From assembly GCA_964605705.1 (NCBI GenBank), contig CAZSDW010000012.1, positions 1 to 64,000 on the forward strand: a DNA stretch of 64,000 nt, given 5' to 3'. Numbering within the stretch: the stretch's first letter is position 1; each line of letters opens with the position of its first letter. A model generated the notes under the pieces. The model saw only the letters and a program-made list of their open reading frames with translations. It ran no database searches and was not told the DNA's origin. Positions 8,179 through 17,602 of the stretch are shown piece by piece. The DNA comes from CAZSDW01 sp964605705. GTDB lineage: Bacteria; Fidelibacterota; UBA2242. A program made the position numbers and the translations under genes.

Positions 8179-8631
8179 TTAATTTTCTTTTAATATGTCG
8201 CTGTCATACAACTTTTCGAAAGTAAGTTTATGCTGGATTTCTTCAGATGCCAGCTTTTGAAAGATTTTTTTTATCTCAGGAATTTCGATATCTTCAGCCA
8301 GTGACAGATAAAGCTTATATGACAGTTCTTCCCGTTTCATGGCGGTGATTAACAAGTCCTGATAACTACCCGGTACCTTGTTGTCCGGTAGAACCAGATA
8401 TTCACTGATTCTAAGATCATTCACCATCCGAATAGCCCCAGCGTCGATCTCATGGTTTTTCATTTTTTCAATGATTCTGATATGGTTTCGCTCCATTAAT
8501 TCAATCGACCGGATGGTCTCCATAATTTCAAAAGATTTGGTCTGTTTAATTAGATCGTTGTAGAAACTGACCGCCTCTTTTTCCCGATCAATTGCGAAAT
8601 CCAGTACACTCTCAAATTTCTGCCTGTCCAT
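8179..8631 (-). CDS. Ferritin-like / rubrerythrin-type diiron protein
   Basis: This 150-residue all-helical protein resembles the erythrin domain of rubrerythrin without a rubredoxin domain. Iron ligands can be seen as E18 in REKEAVSFY, the pair E47/H50 in ELMERNHIR, E106 in KREELSYKLY and the E-x2-H pair in ASEEIQHKL near 131-135. Members use a diiron centre to remove peroxide or handle iron in anaerobes. Start choice is firm: GAGGAGATATTC precedes the ATG. It is probably the first gene of a short set leading into the flavodoxin-fold gene. The lack of a rubredoxin domain leaves its electron donor open. Confidence 0.75.
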   Translation of the reverse strand: MDRQKFESVLDFAIDREKEAVSFYNDLIKQTKSFEIMETIRSIELMERNHIRIIEKMKNHEIDAGAIRMVNDLRISEYLVLPDNKVPGSYQDLLITAMKREELSYKLYLSLAEDIEIPEIKKIFQKLASEEIQHKLTFEKLYDSDILKEN

Positions 8632-8723
8632 GAATATCTCCTCGTGCTTAATGAATATCTTTCCGTTGAATTTATAGTAATTCAGGCGGGAAAAAAATAA
8701 GTTTTAGGTCAATGCTATCGCGA

Positions 8724-9635
8724 CTAATCGCAGCTTTTACTGAATATATTGCATAAATTAAACGAGAGAATCGACAACGCAACGAACACCATTCCGACAA
8801 TTGCAAACAGTTCCGGATGTTCATCGGGCAGTAGAATCCAGGCAATCATCGCCCCGAAAACCGGTATGATGAATTTCCAGAGATTCAGGCTGGAAACCTT
8901 TACGCCCGGTTTTTTCAGCAAAAAAAACCAGATGGAAAAAGCCACCGCTGACAGAACCGACAGATACAACAGGGTAATAAAATATTCGACCGGGTATGAT
9001 TTCAATGGACTGCCTTCCAGGATCAAGGATAATAAAAACAGAAGAAATCCGCCAATAAACAACTGTGCCGAACTCAGCACTATCGGTGGAATTCCTTTAT
9101 CATCCTTGGACACCAGAACATTCCCGATTGCGCCGGAAGTACTGCCGACTAAAAGAATTAAAATCCCGATAAATTCCGTCAATCCGGCGGATTGCCACGG
9201 TTGCCGGCTGACACCGATAATTGCCACCCCAGCAAATCCGATCAGCATACTGACAAGTTTTAGCAGGGTAATCTTATCGTCATGCATCATTACATGGGCT
9301 ACCAGCGCGAAAATCAGTGGCGAGGCGCCGATCACAATCGCTGCCAATGCACCGGGCACCAGCGTCATGCCAAAATAAAAAAATGCGTAGGCAACAAAGG
9401 TCTGGGTCAACGCAATGATCAGAATTCTCCGGAAATTTATCCGTATTATCCTGATGTAACGGAGCAAACCTCCGGTAAAAGGCAACAGGATCAATCCGCT
9501 GATCATGAAGCGAATTCCCGCAAAACCAAAGGGTTTCGCATACTGCAGCCCGATCTTGACGCCCACAAATGCCGTGGACCAGAGCAGGCAGGCAAAGATG
9601 GCTAACAGGATATATTTGATTGGTAATTTAAACAT
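8724..9635 (-). CDS. EamA/DMT-superfamily transporter
   Basis: This 303-residue membrane protein has ten predicted helices in two EamA repeats. The first begins ILLAIFACLLWSTAFVGVKIGL and the second near FIGILILLVGSTSGAIGNVLVS. Drug/metabolite transporters of this kind export amino acids or other small metabolites. The start codon overlaps the stop of the upstream antiporter gene by 8 bases, so they are translated together. The substrate cannot be deduced. Confidence 0.85.
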   Translation of the reverse strand: MFKLPIKYILLAIFACLLWSTAFVGVKIGLQYAKPFGFAGIRFMISGLILLPFTGGLLRYIRIIRINFRRILIIALTQTFVAYAFFYFGMTLVPGALAAIVIGASPLIFALVAHVMMHDDKITLLKLVSMLIGFAGVAIIGVSRQPWQSAGLTEFIGILILLVGSTSGAIGNVLVSKDDKGIPPIVLSSAQLFIGGFLLFLLSLILEGSPLKSYPVEYFITLLYLSVLSAVAFSIWFFLLKKPGVKVSSLNLWKFIIPVFGAMIAWILLPDEHPELFAIVGMVFVALSILSFNLCNIFSKSCD

Positions 9636-10863
9636 GCTTTTTCACTTTTAATTCATCGGCTTTCTTCAAGGAATTCTCTGCCAACAGGGGTCCAACCAAT
9701 TCATGGATCACCGTCGCGCCGATAATAATACTCAGAAAAATATCTGAGAATTGTGAGAAAACCGGATTCTGTTTGATCATCAACGCCAGACCTATCACGA
9801 TCCCCCCCTGGGGAATCAGCCCGCCAGCGGTATATTTTCTGACCTTTGTCGGCGCCGTTGACAGAATTGATCCGAGATAGGTTCCGGCTATCTTGCCAAT
9901 TGTCCGAAAGATAACAAAAAAGAGCACCAGCCAGGAATAATCCAGTAGAACATTAAATTGCAACTGCATCCCACTGATGGTAAAAAATAATACAAACACC
10001 AATTGTTCGGTATAACGTTCCAGGAGGCGGAATATTTTCTGATGATTCGGATTGAAATTAACGACCACACTTCCCATAACCATCGTCGCCAGCAGTTCAT
10101 CGACATTCAATGTCTTTGCCAGTCCGAAACATAGCATCAGCAGCCCCAGCAGGATGACAATTAGAATCCCTTCCGATTCACTCCTGATCAAGCGGCACAC
10201 CTGATTGAAAATAAACCCAAAGATTATACCACAAGCGACGGCTCCGAAAATCTGCATTAGTGGCGCGAATAACGTTGTCATCACATGAAAGCCCTGATGC
10301 TGGATCAGAACCTCAGCAGCAATGACAAAGATGCTGTAATTCAGAATACCGATTGCATCGTCAAAAGCCGCCACTCCCATGATAGTCGATGTGACTGTGC
10401 CCCTGGCATTGAATTCATGTACAATCGCCAGTGTAGCCGAAGGATCGGTTGGTGACGCCACTATACCGAATAAAAGACTGATAGGAATGAAAACCGTCAG
10501 CCAGCCGGCTTGATTCAGTGGCAATAGCCAGGGCGCTACAATCAGACTGCCCAGTACAACTGTCAAAAATGCAAACTCTGCTTCGAAAACAGTAATGAAA
10601 CCGATGGTTTTTCCCAGAACTTTCAACCGGGAGAAGAGCAGCGTCCCGCCCACGGAAAAGGTAATAAAAGCCAGTGAAACGTTGGTAATGATATCGGTAT
10701 ATCTGATAAAATTTGGAGGAATAATTTTAAAAAGATCGGGATTCAGGAGAATTCCCGCTATAATATAGCCTGTTACCTTTGGCAACTTCAACCGGGTGGC
10801 GATTTCGCCTATTATAAAACCGGTGGTCAGGATAATTCCTATAATCAAAATCGGCGGCATCAT
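9628..10863 (-). CDS. CPA-type Na+(K+)/H+ antiporter
   Basis: This 411-residue monovalent cation/proton antiporter has a sodium/hydrogen exchanger domain over its whole length and no RCK or TrkA-N regulatory domain. Key transport motifs are SPTDPSATLAI (about 137-147) and FDDAIG (167-172), whose paired aspartates D168/D169 are the ion-binding site in this superfamily. About 12 helices are visible. It should exchange Na+ or K+ for protons at the inner membrane. GAGG lies five bases before the ATG and within the end of the tag gene, so tag, this gene and the EamA gene form an operon. Confidence 0.85.
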   Translation of the reverse strand: MMPPILIIGIILTTGFIIGEIATRLKLPKVTGYIIAGILLNPDLFKIIPPNFIRYTDIITNVSLAFITFSVGGTLLFSRLKVLGKTIGFITVFEAEFAFLTVVLGSLIVAPWLLPLNQAGWLTVFIPISLLFGIVASPTDPSATLAIVHEFNARGTVTSTIMGVAAFDDAIGILNYSIFVIAAEVLIQHQGFHVMTTLFAPLMQIFGAVACGIIFGFIFNQVCRLIRSESEGILIVILLGLLMLCFGLAKTLNVDELLATMVMGSVVVNFNPNHQKIFRLLERYTEQLVFVLFFTISGMQLQFNVLLDYSWLVLFFVIFRTIGKIAGTYLGSILSTAPTKVRKYTAGGLIPQGGIVIGLALMIKQNPVFSQFSDIFLSIIIGATVIHELVGPLLAENSLKKADELKVKKHV

Positions 10864-10865
10864 GG

Positions 10866-11441
10866 CTACCTCATATCTTTAATGGTCTTATACCGAAAAC
10901 ATGAAACGACGTGATCATTCACAAGCCCCGCCGCCTGCATAAACGCATAGCAGATGGTTGGTCCGACAAATGCAAATTCCCGTTTTTTCAGGTCGGCGCT
11001 CATGGCTTCTGCTTCCGGGCTTTTCGCCGGGATTTCTGCCATGGTTTTCCATTTATTGATAATTGGTTTGCTGCCGACAAATTGCCAGATGTATCTATCA
11101 AAGGTCCCGAATTCTTTTTGAATTTCCAGAAATGCCCGGGCATTTTTTACTGCCGAATTGATTTTCGCCTTATTCCGGATAATCCCGGCATTTTGCATCA
11201 ACTGATTAATTTTGTTTTGATTATAGAATGCAATTTTTGGCGGTTCAAAATTATCAAAAGCCTTCCGAAAATTTTCGCGCTTCTTCAGAATTGTTGACCA
11301 GCTCAATCCCGCCTGAAACGCATCCAGCACCATGAATTCAAACAGTTTCCGGTCTTCATGCAGCGGAACGCCCCACTCATCATCGTGGTAGTCAATCATC
11401 AATGGGTCATTACCTGGCCAGGCACAGCGTGATTCAATCAT
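10866..11441 (-). CDS. tag: DNA-3-methyladenine glycosylase I
   Basis: This 191-residue protein is a typical Tag base-excision enzyme that removes 3-methyladenine from alkylated DNA. The zinc-binding ligands are all present: C6, H19, H177 and C181 (NDHVVSCF). The conserved stretches WPGNDP, YHDDEWGVPLHED, FEFMVLDAFQAGLSW and FAFVGPTICYAFMQA match the family, as does the length. It is the first gene of tag-antiporter-exporter, 37 bases downstream of an aldo/keto reductase gene. No adaptive-response regulator is nearby. Confidence 0.96.
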   Translation of the reverse strand: MIESRCAWPGNDPLMIDYHDDEWGVPLHEDRKLFEFMVLDAFQAGLSWSTILKKRENFRKAFDNFEPPKIAFYNQNKINQLMQNAGIIRNKAKINSAVKNARAFLEIQKEFGTFDRYIWQFVGSKPIINKWKTMAEIPAKSPEAEAMSADLKKREFAFVGPTICYAFMQAAGLVNDHVVSCFRYKTIKDMR

Positions 11442-11478
11442 CCTTCACTCCTTCCCAACATTTCAATAATCACTCCGC

Positions 11479-12450
11479 TTAACTTCTGAAAACATCCTGA
11501 ATAAACCGGATATCCTCGATACTCAGCGGCATCTCCGCTCCCCAAAGATTCGCTTCTACCTGGTGTTGGTTACGAAAGCCCGGAATCACCGAACCAACTA
11601 CCGGAAAACTCAGAAGATATTGCAATGCAAATCGACTGAGATCTTTGACCTCACTGCCAAAATGGGCGACAATCTTCTCCATTTTTTTCTCAATCTCTTG
11701 AATACTTTCCAGTTTGAAATTATCCGAGTTCTTACGGTGATCACCCTCCTTAAATTTCGGCATATTCTTCGACGTGTATTTATTCAATAGGAGTCCTTGT
11801 GCCAACGGACTGAAGGCAACAAAGGACATTTTCTTCTCTTTCAGCAAGTTTCCGACCGGTGAACCATCGGCAATGAAATGATCATCATTGGCATTTGCCC
11901 AGCTTTGTAAAACATCCGGTTTTACTTTGGGAACCAGGCGGCGAAAATCATCATCCGAATACGCGGACTGCCCAATCAGACGGACTTTACCCTCTTCTTT
12001 CAGCCGATAGATCATCTCTACAGCATCGTCCAGATAAAAGTCGTCCTTGCCGAAATCACCATGATGGAAATAATAAATATCCACATAATCCCTTTGCAGG
12101 TTGACCAGTGACTGCTCCAGCTGATGGCGAATATGTTGTGGTTCATAGGCGTGCGCCGCGGTACCCGGAAACCAGCCGACTTTAGTCGCAATTACAACAT
12201 CTTTATTACGGTTGCCAAGCGCTTTCGCCAGCATGCGCTCTGCCCTGCCATTACCGTAAACATCGGCATTGTCAAAATGATTGACGCCTTGATCGAGGGC
12301 ATAATGAATCGCTTGTATGGCTTCATTTTCATCCACATTCGCCCAGCCGTTCGGAGTTCCGTTGACCCAGTTCAGACCACCCAGGGTCCAGCAACCCAGA
12401 CCAATTTCCGAAATCTCAACATCCGATGTACCTAATTTTCTGTACTTCAT
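11479..12450 (-). CDS. Aldo/keto reductase
   Basis: This 323-residue NADPH-dependent aldo/keto reductase has the catalytic tetrad D60, Y65, K90 and H129 or H130 (DNADVYGNG; ATKVGW; YYFHHGD). The TIM-barrel motifs GLGCWTLGG, FSPLAQGLL and the C-terminal cofactor region VVGSVIPGFRN are clear. It resembles the YajO/Gfo-like AKR12/13 type used on sugars or aldehydes; the substrate is unknown. I chose the ATG at 12450 because the codon before it is TTG and AAAGGA lies upstream at a suitable distance. It starts a transcription unit with about 190 bases of AT-rich upstream DNA. Confidence 0.9.
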   Translation of the reverse strand: MKYRKLGTSDVEISEIGLGCWTLGGLNWVNGTPNGWANVDENEAIQAIHYALDQGVNHFDNADVYGNGRAERMLAKALGNRNKDVVIATKVGWFPGTAAHAYEPQHIRHQLEQSLVNLQRDYVDIYYFHHGDFGKDDFYLDDAVEMIYRLKEEGKVRLIGQSAYSDDDFRRLVPKVKPDVLQSWANANDDHFIADGSPVGNLLKEKKMSFVAFSPLAQGLLLNKYTSKNMPKFKEGDHRKNSDNFKLESIQEIEKKMEKIVAHFGSEVKDLSRFALQYLLSFPVVGSVIPGFRNQHQVEANLWGAEMPLSIEDIRFIQDVFRS

Positions 12451-12640
12451 CAAATTATCCTTTCAAATATTTTAAAATCACAAAACACTTTTTAATTTTG
12501 AATTATATCACAGGTTTATAACGCTTCAACATCAGCGCCGATATTTATTGTAGTTCTCTCCAAATCAACAAATCTCCAAGTAAATTATCCTCTGTTTTGA
12601 TACCGATGAGATTTTATTGTTACGATTCTATGGTTTAAAA

Positions 12641-13687
12641 TTACATCTTCTCAAGGTGTTTGCGGATAATATCAGCCGCTCTTTTGCCTGCCAATCCATC
12701 GGTAAAATCATCATACATCAGATGGATTGCAGCTTTTTGATGCCTCTGCAATTCAGCATCTTTATGAAATGCCCGATCGATTGCGGTTCGCAGTTCATCA
12801 AAACTATCCACCTGAATACTGATCTGCGCCAGCAGCTCCGTAATCTCCGGCAGCGAGCGCCGGGAGTCCGCAACCCGGAATGTGATCATCGGTTTCTGCA
12901 GCACGCAATATTCTCCGATGATTGAACTCGTATCACTGATCATCAAATCCGCGAGAAGCATAGAGGGCATCAGGTCCGGCTCATCGATAAATTGAACCCT
13001 CGGAGTATTTTGAATGACAGCAATCATTGCCTTTGAATTCCACGGATGAACCGTTACGAGAATATTATAATCTTCGGTCAGTTCATTGAGCCGACTATAC
13101 CATTTGCGAATAGCCGACATGCCGGATTTTTCCCAAGTCGCGGAAAACAGCAGTGTCTTTTTAACCGGATCGATATTGTACTTCGCTCTAATTTCTCCCA
13201 GAAATTCATCACCGTAGCCGTTTTGAAAATAACGATCCAGTTTTGGAAAACCAATCGCCACCGCCGACGCGATACCAACTGCTTCCGCCTGTTTGACCTC
13301 CGCCTGACTGGTAACAAAAAAGCGGTCAAAAGCATTATAATTGCGGACTTTGGTGAATCGCTTAAAATGGTACACGCCATGCCGCATCCCGAATTTTTTA
13401 ATCGCTGCCACTGGAAATTTATGGGCGGCATGCCGACACATGATCACCGCATCCGGGAAGACCGGCATAGTTCGGTAGGAAACTCCCTGGGCTCTGAGAT
13501 ACGCTTTGGTCCGTTTTCCTTTGGCAACAATTTCCACCGGCGGCAGATGCGCTTTCAAATTATCCAGAATAAAACAGTCCAGCGGTTCTGCACAGTAGAA
13601 CACGATGAGTTGCCTTTTTCGAAACATACGGTTCAAGAACCAGAGACAGCGGTAGGGATATTTATATAAATAATAAGAAAAAACCAT
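12641..13687 (-). CDS. CDP-glycerol glycerophosphotransferase-family glycan transferase
   Basis: This 348-residue protein has the C-terminal GT-B half of the CDP-glycerol:glycerophosphotransferase (TagF/TagB) family. The motif ADLMISDTSSIIGEY near residues 248-262 corresponds to the family's TDYSS nucleotide-binding motif, and LLFSATWEKSG and VTVHPW are also typical. In Gram-positives the family polymerises teichoic acid; here, in an LPS locus, it may add a phospho-polyol to a surface glycan. It is the last gene of the minus-strand envelope operon, starting 3 bases after the ATP-grasp gene. The exact donor is inferred only from family. Confidence 0.72.
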   Translation of the reverse strand: MVFSYYLYKYPYRCLWFLNRMFRKRQLIVFYCAEPLDCFILDNLKAHLPPVEIVAKGKRTKAYLRAQGVSYRTMPVFPDAVIMCRHAAHKFPVAAIKKFGMRHGVYHFKRFTKVRNYNAFDRFFVTSQAEVKQAEAVGIASAVAIGFPKLDRYFQNGYGDEFLGEIRAKYNIDPVKKTLLFSATWEKSGMSAIRKWYSRLNELTEDYNILVTVHPWNSKAMIAVIQNTPRVQFIDEPDLMPSMLLADLMISDTSSIIGEYCVLQKPMITFRVADSRRSLPEITELLAQISIQVDSFDELRTAIDRAFHKDAELQRHQKAAIHLMYDDFTDGLAGKRAADIIRKHLEKM

Positions 13688-13690
13688 CGT

Positions 13691-14740
13691 TTATTTCTGA
13701 TCATTTTTCAGGAATTTCACCAGCCCCAGGGCAATTTCTTCCTCGATGCTCAGCTGCGAGGGGCTAAACTGCCACTTGCCATCAATATTGCCGTAGTGCC
13801 CGCGATTCTTCAGCAGCGCCCGAACACCAAAATGCATCGCCTGAAATTCAAACAGAACAAAGCGCTCACCAATTTGCCCGATATCCAGCGACAGATGCGG
13901 ATTGTTCATTTTATGGAAAATCCCATGAGCATAATCCAATAATTTTTCATCAACGTCAGAACTCAGGTCGAACATCTTGGAACCACTGGCACGAAAATCA
14001 TTTTTGCGAACCTGCCGCTTCAAGACGTAGTAATGATCATAAAATACCGTTACCCGAAAATCATGACTGAGCTCCGGCGCATACTCCTGCAGAACAAAGC
14101 GCTGTTCAGGAACGATATAATCACGATACTGATAATAGTCACGGCGGTCATCATAATCCGGAAAATCGGGAAATGACTTTTTACGCAGATATTTCCGCCG
14201 AAAGAAATCCAGTGTTGTAAGAATCCCGGTGCGCCCTTCGATTTTTTCAATGGTTTTCAGTAATGCTTCCCGCGAATGGACGAGGAAAACACCCTTGGCA
14301 TTGGAGCCTTCCACCAATTTCAGAACTACCGGAAATTGGAGCTTATAGTGAGCCAACTCCCGCTTGCTGCTGAAATAGTAGCCGTCCAATCCTTCAATAT
14401 TCAGCCTCTTTTTCAATAGTTCCTGGTAGCCTTTGTTTTCGTGACAATTCAACAGTTCCTGCGACGGAACAATCAGGTTGCTGCCGTTATCCAGATAGCG
14501 GATGGCATCGATCATATACTTGCGCAGATTTTCCCGCTGGCTGAATGTATAAAAAATGACTGAATCAGTGATCGGGATATTTTTGTTGATAATTTCATGA
14601 AAACCGTATTCTTCAACGGTAAATCCGTTTTTCGTCAGCTTTTTAATAATTGCGTTGGTGTCCATACTGACCCAGGGTTTGCGGGTCTGTCCGAAAAACC
14701 GATTGTAGCCGGTCAGCAATACAATTTTATTTTGTGTCAT
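13691..14740 (-). CDS. ATP-grasp ligase in envelope glycan locus
   Basis: This protein of about 349 residues has a RimK-like ATP-grasp fold. The ATP-binding lysine region is PVVLKLVEGSNAKGVFLV (about 145-162). The adenine/metal half includes LQEYAP, SHDFRVTVF, and the Mg-binding end LSLDIGQIG...LFEFQAMHFG. ATP-grasp ligases join a carboxylate to an amine through an acyl phosphate, so it may amidate a sugar acid or attach an amino acid to the glycan. The start at 14740 is preferred because AAGGA lies 5-7 bases upstream; the ATG at 14746 is too close to it. It overlaps the end of the heptosyltransferase gene. Confidence 0.7.
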   Translation of the reverse strand: MTQNKIVLLTGYNRFFGQTRKPWVSMDTNAIIKKLTKNGFTVEEYGFHEIINKNIPITDSVIFYTFSQRENLRKYMIDAIRYLDNGSNLIVPSQELLNCHENKGYQELLKKRLNIEGLDGYYFSSKRELAHYKLQFPVVLKLVEGSNAKGVFLVHSREALLKTIEKIEGRTGILTTLDFFRRKYLRKKSFPDFPDYDDRRDYYQYRDYIVPEQRFVLQEYAPELSHDFRVTVFYDHYYVLKRQVRKNDFRASGSKMFDLSSDVDEKLLDYAHGIFHKMNNPHLSLDIGQIGERFVLFEFQAMHFGVRALLKNRGHYGNIDGKWQFSPSQLSIEEEIALGLVKFLKNDQK

Positions 14741-15758
14741 GTTCATCCTTCCGAATATACGACATCACTTCTTTAAAAACCTGTTCCGGTGTGATTTCCA
14801 GCATACAGCGAAAATGCTTTTCCGGACAGCGCCGCCCGCCATGCTTTCCACAGGGACGGCAGTAAAGGTCGATTTCCAGAACCCTGTCATTTTCCCGATA
14901 GGGAAAAAAACCTGCTTTTTTCACCGTGGGACCAAAAATCGCCAGCACATCGGTTTTCACCGCATTTGCCAGATGCAGGGGTGCGCTGTCATTGGTCACC
15001 AACAACGCCAGCTTTTTGATCACCGCAGCCGAAGCTAACAGGGTGAGCCTGCCGGCTAAATTGAGCGCTTTAGCACCGGAGTTTTGGATAATTTTCTGAC
15101 ACAGTTCAGCATCTTCGGATCCCCCAATCAACACAATCTGGACACCATTTTTATCCAGCATTTTCATCAATTCGGTGAAATACTCTTTGGGATAACGTTT
15201 GGTTGTCCAGACCGATCCGGGCGCAATGCCGACAATCGGTTTCTCCATTGCAAGAGTCGCCAGCGCCGCTTGCGCCTGCTGTTCCTCTTCATAACTCCAG
15301 AACAGTTCCGTTTGAATATCAAATTGCCGATCGCTGAATGGTTTCAGCAGCTCCAGTGTGCGCCTGACAACAGGCAGTCCGCGGGTAAGGTTAATCGATT
15401 TAGTCAGTAATTTCTGGCGTGGAAATCCCAGCCGTTCCGGAACACCACCCCATTTCATCAGCAAGGCTGACGTAAAAGAGGTCTGAATCGAAATCGCCAG
15501 GTCATAGTGATTTTCCCGAATCTTGCTGATTACATGAAAAAATGATAAGATCCGCCGCCTGATTTTACGTTTATCAAATTCGATAATTTTGTGAATATGC
15601 GGATTGTAGCGATATAAAATTGATGTTTCAGGAATCAGCAAAATATCAATCTCCGCCGCCGGGAATACTTCCTTCAAGCCGCAGATAAAATTGGTACTCA
15701 GAACAACATCGCCAATAAACGCCGTTTGCAGCACCAGTATTTTCTGAAATTCACTCAC
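14727..15758 (-). CDS. waaF: Lipopolysaccharide heptosyltransferase II-like (GT9)
   Basis: This 343-residue GT-B glycosyltransferase belongs to family 9. It has the N-terminal VLQTAFIGDVVLS motif, the nucleotide-sugar site VGIAPGSVWTTKRYP (about 185-200), TNDSAPLHLANAV near 262 and a C-terminal cysteine cluster (CRPCGKHGGRRCPEKHFRCM) typical of the WaaF subgroup. It should transfer heptose from ADP-heptose to the LPS inner core at the cytoplasmic face. It sits in an overlapping series GT2-GT2-GT4-GT9-ATP-grasp-GPT. A second, more divergent family-9 gene is at 19620-20654. The symbol is by family similarity. Confidence 0.85.
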   Translation of the reverse strand: MSEFQKILVLQTAFIGDVVLSTNFICGLKEVFPAAEIDILLIPETSILYRYNPHIHKIIEFDKRKIRRRILSFFHVISKIRENHYDLAISIQTSFTSALLMKWGGVPERLGFPRQKLLTKSINLTRGLPVVRRTLELLKPFSDRQFDIQTELFWSYEEEQQAQAALATLAMEKPIVGIAPGSVWTTKRYPKEYFTELMKMLDKNGVQIVLIGGSEDAELCQKIIQNSGAKALNLAGRLTLLASAAVIKKLALLVTNDSAPLHLANAVKTDVLAIFGPTVKKAGFFPYRENDRVLEIDLYCRPCGKHGGRRCPEKHFRCMLEITPEQVFKEVMSYIRKDEHDTK

Positions 15759-16851
15759 CGATCAACTCATGATATAATTCGACATATTTTTTGACTGTCA
15801 GATTAATGTCAAATGCTTTGACGCGTTGTTGTGCATTTTTACCCAATTTCTCCCGCAGCGCATTATTATCAATCAAGCGTAACAATCCATCTGCCAGCGC
15901 TTTGGGATTCCGGGGAGGAACCAGCAATCCGGATTCCTCATTTTTAATGATCTCCGGAATGCCGCCGCTTTCACAGGCAACAATCGGCAATCCCAAGGCT
16001 TGCGCATCCAGCAGCGATGTACCTAATCCTTCCCGTTTCGAGGCTAAGACAAAAATGTCAAAGCTCTTCAAAAAACGCCCCACATCTTCCCGGAAACCGG
16101 CAAACACAAAACGCTCACCAAGCTGCAGGTTGTTTGCTTGTTGGCGGATTTCTTTCTCGAGCGGACCATTGCCCACCGCACAAAAGTAAACTTTGTCGCG
16201 GACCTTGATTATTTTCGCTGCAGCGTTCAGTAAATTGGGATAATCCTTATGCCCTGCCGTAGCTGCCACAGTCCCGATCAGCAGAACATCTTCGGGAAGA
16301 TTCAATTCCCGTTTTAATTGCACCGGATCGCCAGCAGTATCCCTGAATTTATCAAGATCAACACCACTATGAATGACTATTATTTTATGTTCCGGCACAC
16401 CGCTTTCAAGCATGACGGAGCGAATTTTTTCTGAAATACAGACGATTTTATCCAGCTTATTGGTATTGTATTTCCAGCGTGATAACAGGTTTTTACCAGT
16501 CTTGAAATCCACCCTTCGGACAGCAATTAGTTTGATTCCCCCATAAAACATTTTTGCCAATAATCCCAGACTGATAGCATTGCCAGTATGCATCTGCAAA
16601 ATCGAGGATTTATCCTTGCAGGCAATTTGACTGATTCTGCGTGCAGCAAAAATATCAAGTGAATGTATTATTTTAATTGGTTGAACCGGTAGTTTTCTTT
16701 CGATACAGTACCGCGCCATTGGTGAATTTTTTGGACAGATCATCAGGCTTTCTATACCCTGTTCCAGCAGCTTCTGATGCAGATAAGCCGCCTGCTGCTG
16801 CCCGCCGCGCCATTCTCTGCCGGTGTCCAGATGAAGGATACTCAACGCCAT
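15751..16851 (-). CDS. Glycosyltransferase family 4
   Basis: This GT-B retaining transferase of about 366 residues starts MALSILHLDTGREWRGGQQQ, a common opening for LPS-core GT4 enzymes. The C-terminal Rossmann half has GTVAATAGHKDYPNLL, the DIFVLASKREGLGTSLLDAQ motif (the E-x7-E element) and GIPEII. I prefer the ATG at 16851 to the GTG at 16860 because it gives the usual N-terminus; neither has a strong ribosome site, and translation is probably coupled to the overlapping upstream gene. It should add a hexose to the core oligosaccharide; donor and acceptor are unknown. Confidence 0.85.
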   Translation of the reverse strand: MALSILHLDTGREWRGGQQQAAYLHQKLLEQGIESLMICPKNSPMARYCIERKLPVQPIKIIHSLDIFAARRISQIACKDKSSILQMHTGNAISLGLLAKMFYGGIKLIAVRRVDFKTGKNLLSRWKYNTNKLDKIVCISEKIRSVMLESGVPEHKIIVIHSGVDLDKFRDTAGDPVQLKRELNLPEDVLLIGTVAATAGHKDYPNLLNAAAKIIKVRDKVYFCAVGNGPLEKEIRQQANNLQLGERFVFAGFREDVGRFLKSFDIFVLASKREGLGTSLLDAQALGLPIVACESGGIPEIIKNEESGLLVPPRNPKALADGLLRLIDNNALREKLGKNAQQRVKAFDINLTVKKYVELYHELIGE

Positions 16852-17585
16852 TTTTGCCACAATTTGAGATATTTCAGATAGACGCCAAAGGCGGAATTCT
16901 TCGCCAGGACAAATCCGATTTTGCCATCTAGAAAGCCAGCTTGCAGAATGTACATTCTGAAAAATTTATACCAACCGCTCAGAACAGCAAACAGTATCGC
17001 ATGACGGACACTTTTCTGAAATAACGCCTCTGCACCAAGTTCACTGTAACGCTGCATTTTATCAATATGGCTTTGAATTGTCGGATAGGTGTAATGAAAC
17101 ATCGCTTCTGTAAACGTCCCTTTCGGTCCCTCTATTATGACCGATTCGTGCGTCATTTTATCGTTGAATGTCCCAAATTGCCGGTCAAACAGACGCACCG
17201 GAAAATCACGGTTCCAGCCGGAATACCTAATCATTTTTCCTAAATAATAAGAACAGCGCCGGATGCGATAGGCTTGGAATTCCGGTTCCGTTGTCAGCGT
17301 CTTCCGGATGGCTTCAGCCAGCTCCGGAGACAGTTCTTCATCGGCATCGATGGACAGAATCCAGTTGTTGCTGGCTTTTGTCACCGCCAGTGCTTTGCTT
17401 CTACCATAGCCCAGCCATTCACTTTGGAAAACCTTACAACCGGCACTTGTGCAAATATCGACCGTACTATCGCCCGAACCGGTATCCAGCACTACGATTT
17501 CATCTGCCCAATCCACCGATTTCAGACAGCGGCTGATATTCTGTGCTTCGTTTTTGGTTATAAGGACGACCGATAATTTTACCAT
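16842..17585 (-). CDS. WaaE/KdtX-like glycosyltransferase family 2
   Basis: This 247-residue GT-A transferase begins LSVVLITKNEAQNISRCL and has DEIVVLDTGSGDSTVDI, the metal-binding DADEELSPEL (near 77-86) and RDFPVRLFDR. This is the pattern of the WaaE/KdtX group that adds a beta-1,4-glucose to the first heptose of the LPS inner core. A hydrophobic C-terminal part (about 190-225) suggests membrane association. The end overlaps the GT4 gene. The group assignment is good; the sugar is inferred. Confidence 0.85.
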   Translation of the reverse strand: MVKLSVVLITKNEAQNISRCLKSVDWADEIVVLDTGSGDSTVDICTSAGCKVFQSEWLGYGRSKALAVTKASNNWILSIDADEELSPELAEAIRKTLTTEPEFQAYRIRRCSYYLGKMIRYSGWNRDFPVRLFDRQFGTFNDKMTHESVIIEGPKGTFTEAMFHYTYPTIQSHIDKMQRYSELGAEALFQKSVRHAILFAVLSGWYKFFRMYILQAGFLDGKIGFVLAKNSAFGVYLKYLKLWQKWR

Positions 17586-17602
17586 AATATCAATAGGGTC
17601 TG

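Noticed and set aside
8749..9378. A 209-codon plus-strand frame opposite the EamA transporter.
   Set aside because: It is the antisense of a clear ten-helix transporter and has no ribosome site or family features.
13046..13669. A 207-codon plus-strand frame opposite the CDP-glycerol-type transferase gene.
   Set aside because: It is antisense shadow of a well-supported gene, with no recognisable domain.
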